Assembly (NCBI GenBank): GCA_027322375.1 | Contig: DAHVRS010000089.1 | Span: 1 to 8,111, forward strand | Direction: 5' to 3' | Source of the DNA: Brachybacterium sp. | GTDB taxonomy: Bacteria; Actinomycetota; Actinomycetes; Actinomycetales; Dermabacteraceae | DNA: 8,111 bases | Shown here: positions 1-6,245 of the stretch, one piece after another | Numbering within the stretch: the first letter of the stretch is position 1 | Layout: each line of letters starts with the position of its first letter | Program-made: the position numbers and the translations under genes | The notes under the pieces: model-generated | The model's database searches: none | What the model saw: only the letters and a program-made list of their open reading frames with translations | Told to the model about the DNA's origin: nothing

Positions 1-885
1 AACCTCGACGTGCTCGAGCGCAACGGCCTCGCGATGCCGGGGGAGGAGTGGACCAAGGACGACTTCACCGAGCTGCTGCGCGGCATGAAGGGCGACGCCA
101 CCCCGTACTACTGGACCAACCGCCTCTTCGGCGGCGTCGTGCCCTGGCTCTACGTCAACGACACCAGCTTCCTCGTCGAGGAGAAGGCCACCGGCGGCGA
201 GGACTTCTGGTCCACGTTCTACCCGGGTGAGGAGCGCTCCGGCGGGTATCTGTGGACCGGCTCGAACGCCACCGATGACCGGGTGCACGAGACCTTCGAG
301 CATCTCCGCTCCCTGGTGGAGCAGGGCCTCGCCGTCCGTCCCGAGGAAGGCGGCGGCAACACTCTCGTGGGCCTGTTCGCCTCCGGCCGCATCGGCTCCA
401 CCCCCGCCGGTGGCTACTGGGTGCAGGGCCTCGCCGAGGGCGGGATGCGCCCGGAGCAGTACGACGTGCAGTTCTTCCCCAGGTGGCGCACCCAGCGCCA
501 TCAGTTCGGGGCGGCCGGCTACGCGGTCATGAAGACCACCGACAAGGCTGACCAGGCCTGGGAGTGGATCAAGTACACCGCCTCGAAGGAGGCGATGCAG
601 CTCGCGTTCCCCACCCCGGCGACGACGCCGACACGTCGCTCGATGGTGAATGACTCCTTCTACACGGGCGTCGGCCCGGAGCACTGGTCCCGCTTCTACG
701 AGACCCTCGACCGCTTCCCGAGCTCGGGCCCCATCCCCGCTCCGCCGCAGCAGGCTGCGGTGGAGACGGCCCTGATCCGCAACGTGTCCACCGCGCTGTC
801 CGGAGGGGCGGACCAGGTGGCGCACTCCCTGGCCGCGCTCGATGCCGATCTCCGCGATGTCTTCACCGAGGAGGACAACTCATGA
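1..885 (+). CDS. Sugar ABC transporter substrate-binding protein, C-terminal part (5' end outside window)
   Basis: This is the C-terminal 294 residues of an extracellular solute-binding protein of the carbohydrate family (SBP family 1), which captures a sugar outside the cell and delivers it to the two permeases encoded next. The reading frame is open from base 1, so the start, signal peptide and lipobox lie upstream of the window. Visible family features are the aromatic-rich stretch near YYWTNRLFGG (about residues 36-45 of the fragment), the GSTPAGGYWV segment, and the GAAGYAVMKTT block followed by AWEWIKY, which is typical of the C-terminal lobe of these proteins. The stop codon overlaps the ATG of the next gene (ATGA), so translation is probably coupled. 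The GH32 gene downstream suggests a fructoside ligand, but the sequence does not fix the substrate. The family is certain; the ligand is inferred from context. Confidence 0.93.
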   Translation, partial: NLDVLERNGLAMPGEEWTKDDFTELLRGMKGDATPYYWTNRLFGGVVPWLYVNDTSFLVEEKATGGEDFWSTFYPGEERSGGYLWTGSNATDDRVHETFEHLRSLVEQGLAVRPEEGGGNTLVGLFASGRIGSTPAGGYWVQGLAEGGMRPEQYDVQFFPRWRTQRHQFGAAGYAVMKTTDKADQAWEWIKYTASKEAMQLAFPTPATTPTRRSMVNDSFYTGVGPEHWSRFYETLDRFPSSGPIPAPPQQAAVETALIRNVSTALSGGADQVAHSLAALDADLRDVFTEEDNS

Positions 886-1763
886 CCGCCGACCGCGACA
901 GCGCCCTGCTGCGCTGGCTGTTCCTCGCCCCCACCATGCTCGGCATCGGCGTCTTCGTGGTGGTGCCGATCCTCGGCTCGCTGCTGCTGGCCTTCTTCCG
1001 CTGGGACATCATCTCCTCCCCGCAGTTCGTGGGCCTCTCCAACTTCGCCGAGATCGCGACCGACCGCACCGTCGCCGTCTCCTTCCTCAACACCGCCGTG
1101 TTCGTCGTCTTCGCGGTCGCCGCCCAGCTGGCCGTTGCCATGCTGCTCGCGGTGCTCGTCCAGTCCCAGATGCCGAACTGGCTGCGGGTCTTCTTCCGCT
1201 CCACGTTCTTCTTCCCGCTGGTCCTCTCCGCGGCGAGCGTCTCCATCCTCATGAAGTACCTGTTCAACGAGAGCTACGGCGTCGTGAACTGGATGCTCTC
1301 CCTGGTGGGGATCCCCGCGGTCCCGTGGCTGACCAGCACCCAGTGGGCGATGGTCGTGGTGATCGCGGTGTACGTGTGGCAGAACTTCGGCTTCTCGTTC
1401 CTGCTCTTCATCGGCGGTCTCAGCGCGATCCCCACCGAGGTCTACGAAGCCGGAGCGATCGACGGTGCGACCGGCTGGCGGCGCTTCCGCCAGCTCACCC
1501 TGCCGCTGGTGAGCCCGACCGTCCTGGTCGCCTCAGTGATGGCGATCATCTCCGCGCTCCAGGTCTTCGACCAGCCGTACGTGCTCACGCGGGGCGGGCC
1601 CGGCGACTCCACCCGGACCGTCGTGATGGTCATCTACGAGAGCGCCTTCCGCCAGCTCGAGTTCGGGCGGGCGAGCGCGATCGGTCTCGTGCTCATGGTG
1701 CTGATCATGCTCGTCACCGCCCTCCAGTTCCGGCTGGCCCGACGTTTCGTCTTCTACCAGTGA
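882..1763 (+). CDS. Sugar ABC transporter permease, MalF/UgpA type
   Basis: This 293-residue inner-membrane permease is one of the two channel subunits of the sugar importer. A hydrophobic segment lies at about residues 13-38, with further segments near 67-93, 108-123, 155-180, 212-225 and 265-285, giving the usual six-helix layout. The cytoplasmic EAA loop, which docks on the ATPase, is at about residues 189-208 (EAGAIDGATGWRRFRQLTLP). The YVLTRGGP motif near residue 231 is characteristic of MalF/UgpA-type proteins. The ATG at 882 overlaps the stop of the binding-protein gene by four bases and has a strong Shine-Dalgarno sequence, GAGGAGGA at 868-875, inside that gene. Length is normal for the short MalF-like class. 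It should pair with the permease that follows; no ATPase gene lies beside it. Confidence 0.95.
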   Translation: MTADRDSALLRWLFLAPTMLGIGVFVVVPILGSLLLAFFRWDIISSPQFVGLSNFAEIATDRTVAVSFLNTAVFVVFAVAAQLAVAMLLAVLVQSQMPNWLRVFFRSTFFFPLVLSAASVSILMKYLFNESYGVVNWMLSLVGIPAVPWLTSTQWAMVVVIAVYVWQNFGFSFLLFIGGLSAIPTEVYEAGAIDGATGWRRFRQLTLPLVSPTVLVASVMAIISALQVFDQPYVLTRGGPGDSTRTVVMVIYESAFRQLEFGRASAIGLVLMVLIMLVTALQFRLARRFVFYQ

Positions 1764-1815
1764 GCAGTGCTCCCGCCGCCGTGAGTGCCTCTGCCCCCGC
1801 CCGGAAGGACCCCCG

Positions 1816-2637
1816 ATGACTCGCCGCCTGCCCACCCTCGCCAAGTACGCCGCACTGCTCGTCGCCGCCGTCCTCACCCTCGGACCGGTGTGGTGGACCT
1901 TCACCACCTCCCTGCGGCCCGCGGCCGAGTCCTTCAGCCTCCCGCCGAGCTTCTTCCCCACCTCGCCCGACTTCTCCAGCTACACCGCCGTGTTCGAGCA
2001 GATCGCAGTCCCGCTGCTCGTTCTCAACAGCGCTCTCGTCACCGGAGTCATCGCGATCGGTCAGATGATCACCGCGGCGATGGCGGGCTACGTCTTCGCC
2101 CGGATGGAGTTCCGCGGCAAGAACCTCCTGTTCGCGATCGTCCTGTCCACGATGATGGTTCCCGTGCAGGTCACGATCGTGCCGGTGTTCATGATCATCC
2201 GTGGCATGGGGCTGTCGGACACGCTCCTGGCCCTGATCCTGCCGGCGATCCCCACCGCCTTCGGCACCTTCCTCATGCGCCAGTACTTCCTGGGCCTCCC
2301 GCTCGAGCTCGGAGAGGCCGCAGCGCTCGACGGTGCGAGCCCCTGGCGCACCTTCTTCTCGGTCTACGCACCGCTCGCGCTGTCCGGGATGGCGATCGTC
2401 GGCGTCCTCGCCTTCAACTACCACTGGAATGAGTTCTTCCGCCCGCTGATCTTCATGATCTCCGAGCAGAACTACACGCTGCCGCTGGGACTCGTCACCC
2501 TCCAGGGCAACCTCGGCACCGGTTCGATCTCGATCGTCCTTGCCGGCGTGATCCTCTCGATGGTCCCTGCCGTGGTGGTGTTCCTCTTCGGCCAGCGCTA
2601 CCTGCGCGAGGGCCTCACCGCCGGGTCCTCGAAGTGA
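1816..2637 (+). CDS. Sugar ABC transporter permease, MalG/UgpE type
   Basis: This 273-residue permease is the second channel subunit of the importer. It has an N-terminal membrane helix at about residues 10-30, the periplasmic-side WTFTTSLRP motif usual for MalG-type proteins, further hydrophobic segments, and the EAA loop at about residues 167-186 (EAAALDGASPWRTFFSVYAP). The FNYHWNEFF segment and a C-terminal QRYLREGLTAGSSK tail are typical of this class, whose tail commonly ends in a Q-[RK]-Y-hydrophobic-x-x-G-[LM]-T-x-G-[AS]-[VS]-K pattern. The ATG is supported by GGAAGGA at 1803-1809, six bases upstream. The gap to the previous permease is 52 bases with no gene and no convincing terminator, so the two are probably co-transcribed. 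The C-terminus matches the family, so the gene is intact. Confidence 0.95.
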   Translation: MTRRLPTLAKYAALLVAAVLTLGPVWWTFTTSLRPAAESFSLPPSFFPTSPDFSSYTAVFEQIAVPLLVLNSALVTGVIAIGQMITAAMAGYVFARMEFRGKNLLFAIVLSTMMVPVQVTIVPVFMIIRGMGLSDTLLALILPAIPTAFGTFLMRQYFLGLPLELGEAAALDGASPWRTFFSVYAPLALSGMAIVGVLAFNYHWNEFFRPLIFMISEQNYTLPLGLVTLQGNLGTGSISIVLAGVILSMVPAVVVFLFGQRYLREGLTAGSSK

Positions 2638-2722
2638 TCTCCGGGCAGCCCGCCTCCTCCCGTCCTACCTCACGGGGCCACTCCGCGGCCTCCAACCACC
2701 TCACTCCAAGGAGCTCGCTCGC

Positions 2723-4090
2723 ATGACCGCCGACATCGACCCCACCGACCCGCACTTCCCCGCCTTGCACCGCGTCCACCCGCGCGGCTGGCTCAACGAC
2801 CCCAATGGCATCCTCCGCACCTCCGATGGGCGCTGGCACGTGTTCTTCCAGCACAACCCCGATTCGACACGGCATGAGCAGATCCTGTGGGGCCACATGT
2901 CCTCCCCGGACCTCGTGAGCTGGCGTGTGGAACCGCACGGGCCGGCGCCACAGGCGGGACGGGCGGACGAGGACGGGTGCTGGAGCGGCATCGGCCTGCT
3001 CGATGGCGCCGGCGAAGGCGCCGTTCCGAGTCTCGTGTACTCCGGCGTGAGCGGCAGTGACCACCAGCTCGCCCAGGTCATGGTGTCCCGGCTCGACCAG
3101 TCCGGAACCTCCCTCGAGCGTCCTGGTGAGGTGGTCGCCGAAATCCCGGCGGTCGAGGGGCTGATCGGCGTGCGCGACCCCTTCGTGTTCGCCCACGGCG
3201 GTCGGCGCTGGGCGATCCAGGGAGCGGGTGTGCGCACTGCCGAGGGCTTCCTCCCGTCCCTACCCCTGTACTCGTGCGACGACCTCGACTCCTGGGAGCA
3301 CGTGGGCACCCTGCTGGACGGCGGCGATCCGCTCGCCGCGGAGCACGCCCCAGCGGATCTGTGGGAGTGCCCGCAGCTGGTCCCCGTCGACGGGCGCTGG
3401 GTGCTGATCCTGTCGCTCTGGCGGCACCCGGAGACGCATGCCCGCTCGACCGTGCAGGTCAACCACCTCGTCGGTGACCTGGTCGACGGCTCGGACGGCG
3501 TGCCCCGCTTCGTGCCCACCGCCGGCGGGCGCACCGACCTCGGTGCTGATTTCTACGCCCCGCAGGCTGTCGTCGACGCTGACGGGGACCGGGTCCTCGT
3601 CTGGGGCTGGTCCTGGGAGGGCGCGGAGCGCAGCCAGGAGCAGACCGACGCGCAGGGCTGGGCGGGCACGCTCACTTTCCCGCGCGAGCTGCGCCTGGAC
3701 GGGGAGGAGCTGCGCGCCGTGCCCGCCGCGGAGCTTGTCGCGCTGCGTGCTGAGGAATTGCCCGTTGAGGAGCTGCCCGTCGGCCGCGCGGAGGGCGGGG
3801 ATGCTGGCGGCGAGGGAGTGCTCGATCTGCCGAGCCCGGCGCGTGCGGAGATCCGTTCGGCCGGCCCCGTGACCGTCGAGATCCTCGCGGAGGGCGGCCC
3901 CGCGCGCGAGGTCCTCGCCACCGACGACGGCCCGGCCACGCTCTTCCTCGACGCGAGCCTGCTGGAGCACCTCCCGGACGCCGCGACCCCGCGCACGGTG
4001 CGCTTCTATCCCGGCGAAGGGGACCGGGTGAGGGTGCGCGGTGCGCTTGAGTCGGCGTGGCGGCTCGAGGTGCCGACGCCCGAGAGCTGA
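2723..4090 (+). CDS. Glycoside hydrolase family 32 beta-fructosidase (sucrase/fructan exo-hydrolase type)
   Basis: This 455-residue enzyme belongs to GH32, retaining hydrolases that release fructose from sucrose, fructo-oligosaccharides or fructans. All three catalytic motifs are visible: WLNDPNG (residues 23-29, nucleophile Asp26), RDP (151-153, transition-state Asp152) and WECPQ (214-218, acid/base Glu215). Supporting signatures are FFQHNP (41-46), WGH (56-58), CWSG (86-89) and GADFYAPQ (274-281). No signal peptide is present, so the enzyme should act in the cytoplasm on imported substrate. After a Glu/Gly/Ala-rich linker at about 340-370 comes a C-terminal beta-sandwich-like region ending in LFLDASLLE and VRFYPGEGDRVRVRG. 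The start has AAGGAG at 2708-2713, nine bases before the ATG. It lies 85 bases after the second permease on the same strand, so it is probably in the transporter operon. A sucrose-6-phosphate hydrolase is less likely next to an ABC (non-PTS) importer, but sequence alone cannot exclude it. Confidence 0.95.
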   Translation: MTADIDPTDPHFPALHRVHPRGWLNDPNGILRTSDGRWHVFFQHNPDSTRHEQILWGHMSSPDLVSWRVEPHGPAPQAGRADEDGCWSGIGLLDGAGEGAVPSLVYSGVSGSDHQLAQVMVSRLDQSGTSLERPGEVVAEIPAVEGLIGVRDPFVFAHGGRRWAIQGAGVRTAEGFLPSLPLYSCDDLDSWEHVGTLLDGGDPLAAEHAPADLWECPQLVPVDGRWVLILSLWRHPETHARSTVQVNHLVGDLVDGSDGVPRFVPTAGGRTDLGADFYAPQAVVDADGDRVLVWGWSWEGAERSQEQTDAQGWAGTLTFPRELRLDGEELRAVPAAELVALRAEELPVEELPVGRAEGGDAGGEGVLDLPSPARAEIRSAGPVTVEILAEGGPAREVLATDDGPATLFLDASLLEHLPDAATPRTVRFYPGEGDRVRVRGALESAWRLEVPTPES

Positions 4091-4253
4091 CTTCGAGAAC
4101 CTGCAGGTCAACCCTCCGTGGGGGGGAAGCGGCGGAGATCGGAACGGGGAGTTCTCCCCCTCGCCGCCACCGTGCGGTGCTCCCTGCGCTCGACCCACAA
4201 CGCGCTCGCACCGGCTCCACCGGGCAGCGCACCGACGGGGGAGTGGGTGTCCG
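4091..4253. other. GC-rich gap after the GH32 gene, with small inverted repeats and no clear terminator
   Basis: No gene is supported between the GH32 stop and the candidate lipoprotein start. Two small symmetric elements are visible. One is a perfect 10-base palindrome, ACCTGCAGGT, at 4099-4108. The other is an inverted repeat, GGGGAG-TT-CTCCCC, at 4146-4159. Neither is followed by a T-run, so neither is a standard intrinsic terminator, and the 2-base spacer of the second makes a stable RNA hairpin awkward. Either could be a protein-binding site, but no family of operator is recognisable. A G7 run lies at 4120-4126. No sigma-70-like promoter could be assigned with confidence, although a promoter for the downstream lipoprotein gene would be expected here. 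Confidence 0.4.
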
Positions 4254-4265
4254 ATGCCGGACACC
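4246..4265 (+). promoter_or_regulatory. Perfect 8-bp stem-loop with the candidate ATG in its loop
   Basis: GGTGTCCG at 4246-4253 and CGGACACC at 4258-4265 are exact reverse complements separated by ATGC at 4254-4257. That loop contains the ATG proposed here as the lipoprotein start. In mRNA the hairpin would place the start codon in a tetraloop flanked by a GC-rich stem, while the weak Shine-Dalgarno-like GGGGGAG at 4237-4243 stays outside it. This could reduce or control initiation, or the DNA palindrome could be an operator. The symmetry is seen directly; any function is inference, and GC-rich DNA produces such repeats by chance fairly often. Confidence 0.35.
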
Positions 4266-4329
4266 GCGACGGTGGACCGTGCCAGCGCACCGACAGACAT
4301 CAGCGGCGCCAGCGCGCCGAGGGGCGACA

Positions 4330-4335
4330 GGGGGG
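4330..4335 (+). other. G6 tract at a possible frame change near the lipoprotein start
   Basis: Six consecutive G residues lie 76 bases after ATG 4254. Read from that ATG, the frame runs MPDTATVDRASAPTD and onward to this tract, then leaves the frame that encodes the signal peptide. Removing one G joins it to PTVAPAPRAARLEP and the GRRALLAGG signal sequence. A homopolymer is a common place for a sequencing error or slipped-strand mutation. The alternative is that translation starts downstream in the correct frame at GTG 4279, so that no shift exists here. That GTG has only a weak GGTGGA motif immediately upstream. Confidence 0.45.
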
Positions 4336-4524
4336 CCGACGGTCGCACCTGCACCACGCGCCGCGCGTCTCGAGCCGCGCCTGGCGCCGGCCACGGGACG
4401 GCGCGCCCTGCTCGCCGGAGGGACGGTCCTCGCTCTGCTCGGCGCCCTCACGGCCTGCGACGACGAGAAGGGACCGGCGGTCCGCAGCCTGGACGACCTC
4501 GGCGTCCTTCCAACACGCATCGAC

Positions 4525-5265
4525 CCCGATGCGTTCGCTTCGCTGACTCCTGAGGATCCGCGCGGCCTCAGCTGCTCCCTCACGAGGATCACGCTCCGCG
4601 GCGGCGAACAGCTCAGGGCCCTCACCAAGGACCGGGTCGCCGAGCTCACCGGCGAGAGCACCTCGGAGGAGCCGATCGAGGCGCCCGAGGGCGAGGGGTT
4701 CCTGCTCGTCGCCCTCGAGGGCGAGGAACCGCGGTGGATCAGCCAGGCGATCCCCGAGCCGCCCGTCGACCGCGTGATCGTGCGTCGTCCCGACGGGGAG
4801 GAGGCCTTCCCCGTGCCGATCGACCGGGTCCGGTCCGGGATGCTGCTGCGCACCGTCGCGGACCCGGCCCCGGATGACGCGGTGCTCGAGCTGACGGCGC
4901 TCGGCCGCACACAGCGGCTCAGCCTCGTCGACGGCGCGCTTCTCGACACCGATCTCCCCGATCTGGAGGGCCGCACCGTCCCCGGCTGGGCGGCGGAGGA
5001 GGCGCAGCTCCTGCTTGTCGTCGTGCAGGCGTTCCAGTCGCATCGCGCGCGGCCCGACGCCGAGCAGCTCCTGCTCCCGATGGACCTCTCCGGCTCCCGG
5101 CTCGTCCTCCCAGGCGGTGAGGAGCGGGAGGTGCTCGCCTTCCAGGACGCGCTGCACGCGCCGCCAGGAGCACGGACCGGCACCGACATCCGGCTGTGGT
5201 TCGAGATCTCCCTCGACCTGGCCTCCGCCGAGGTCCACGTCGCCGCGACGCCCTTCCCGCACCGG
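4525..5265 (+). repeat. First copy (A-B) of the duplicated two-domain unit in the lipoprotein
   Basis: This protein-level repeat opens with PDAF (4525-4536), followed after 12 residues by a Cys (codon 4573) that begins domain A. Domain A contains APEGEGFLLVAL (from 4681) and ends with LELT-x5-QRL-x-L-x-DG (from 4885). Domain B contains LPGGEE (from 5107) and RLWFE (from 5191). All of these motifs recur in the same order in the second copy. The alternating hydrophobic pattern suggests beta-sandwich domains. The DNA itself is diverged, so the duplication is not recent. Boundaries are approximate. Confidence 0.7.
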
Positions 5266-5284
5266 CTCCGGCCTGCTGTGGAGC
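5240..5284 (+). other. Frameshift zone inside the lipoprotein gene
   Basis: Upstream of this zone, the frame starting at positions 3n+1 carries the domain B1 motifs (RLWFE, then SAEVHVAATP). From 5285 onward, the frame starting at 3n+2 carries SPDAF and the A2 domain. The change is equivalent to one extra base, or two missing bases. No long homopolymer lies in the zone; the longest runs are two CCC triplets at 5251-5253 and 5256-5258. No good start codon for a separate second gene exists in the new frame before the A2 domain begins: the first GTG, at 5357, lies after the domain's opening Cys. Confidence 0.75.
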
Positions 5285-5287
5285 TCG

Positions 5288-6220
5288 CCGGACGCCTTCC
5301 CTTCAGAGCTGCCCGAGCTCGCGCCGCTCCCCGAAGGGCGAGCGAGCTGCCTCGAAGTGCCTGGCCTGCGCTATCGCGTGCACGGCGCGCTGCGCATCCC
5401 GAGCTTCACACGGGCCGCCGCCCGGAATCTCGGCCTTCTCGACGGCGCCTCCGACGGGGACTCCGAGGACGACGAGGTCCGTGCTCCCGACGGCGAGGAG
5501 TTCCTGCTGGTCGAGCTGGGAGTCTGGGCCGCGGAGCTGATGCCCCCGGACCTCCCGGAGGTCGACGTGCGCCGGGAGGCCGTCGCCCTCGACGGATCGA
5601 GCACCGCGCTCGGCGAGGAGCCGATGCCGCTCGGTGGGACTCTCCGCGTCGTCCTCACTGTCCCGGACGATGCCGGGGCAGAGTCCCCGCAGCTGGAGGT
5701 CACCTGCGGGGACGTGGCGCAGCGCCTGAACCTCGAGGACGGCACCCGCGTCTCCTCCGACCTCGAGCACTGGTACTCGCACTGGTTTCAGGCCGTGCCC
5801 GCGCCGCGCTGGATCGAGCGGACCGACGAGCGCGTGGGGGAGGGGACTGTGCTCTGCGGGGCTGTCACTTCGATCGCGGTCGTTCCCGCTCTGCCCGACG
5901 GGACGTGGCCTGTTCCCGGCACCGTGCTGCTCGGCATCGGGATCACTGCCCCGCCGCCGACGACGGGCACCACAGCGCACTGCGCCGTCTCGATGCTCCT
6001 GCCCGGTGGGGACGAGGCGCCCGTGCTCGGTGAGGCGAGCTGGGAGGAGCTCACGGCCCCGAACACCAGCGCGCGGCTGTGGTGCGAGGTCCCGCATGAT
6101 GCGGGTGAGCTGACCGTGCGGCTCGCGCTCGGCCTCACCACGGCCGAGGGTGAGCAGATCGACCTGGGAACGGAGGACGTCCCCGTGACACTGACCGCCA
6201 TCGCACGCCCCGCGACGGAC
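5288..6220 (+). repeat. Second copy (A'-B') of the duplicated two-domain unit in the lipoprotein
   Basis: Read in the shifted frame, this segment repeats the first copy. It has PDAF (5288-5299), a Cys after 16 residues (codon 5348), APDGEEFLLVEL (5483-5518), LEVT-x5-QRL-x-L-x-DG (from 5693), LPGGDE (from 5999) and RLWCE (from 6074). The LE[LV]T...QRL...DG block has identical 17-residue spacing in both copies. Domain B' has extra cysteines (LCGAV, HCAVS, LWCEV) that are absent from B, so the copies have diverged in possible disulfide content. Confidence 0.7.
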
Positions 6221-6245
6221 TGAACGACGGTGGCGAACGTACAGG

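Larger units (their letters stand above)
4254..6223 (+). pseudogene. Large duplicated lipoprotein of unknown function, reading frame broken
   Basis: I do not recognise a named family. The N-terminus carries a twin-arginine-like GRRALLAGG, a hydrophobic core and the lipobox LTAC, with the acylated Cys codon at 4456-4458, so an exported lipoprotein is expected. The coding signal runs in one frame from before 4380 to about 5250 and then continues one base out of phase to the TGA at 6221-6223. The abandoned frame turns Arg/Pro/Ala-rich and does not stop until 6033. The start is uncertain. ATG 4254 gives a natural N-terminus but needs loss of one G in the 4330-4335 run. GTG 4279 needs no correction there. 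With both shifts corrected from ATG 4254, the product is 655 residues. It is built as two copies of a beta-rich two-domain unit. The gene could be a recent pseudogene or could carry sequencing errors; good codon use and conserved motifs on both sides favour a recently, or only apparently, broken gene. Confidence 0.7.

Noticed and set aside
1714..2424. Minus-strand open frame opposite the MalG-type permease
   Set aside because: Its composition (Gly, Glu, Arg, Asp, His) is that of a shadow frame, while the plus-strand permease has full family motifs.
4146..4159. Inverted repeat GGGGAG-TT-CTCCCC as the operon terminator
   Set aside because: The loop is two bases and no T-run follows; it is listed only as part of the gap.
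3672..5189. Long open frame on the minus strand opposite the GH32 end and the lipoprotein
   Set aside because: It is rich in Ser, Arg, Pro and Gly with no recognisable domain, and mirrors the codon bias of the genes on the other strand. Long antisense frames are expected at this GC content.
4057..6033. One uninterrupted 658-codon frame on the plus strand taken as a single protein
   Set aside because: Its first 30 or so residues overlap the end of the GH32 gene, and everything after about 5285 is Arg/Pro/Ala-rich out-of-phase translation. The real signal moves to the next frame, where the repeat motifs reappear.
5357..6223. Separate downstream gene starting at GTG 5357
   Set aside because: The start would fall after the opening Cys of domain A2, would lack a signal peptide, and has no convincing ribosome binding site. 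A frame break within one gene explains the data better.
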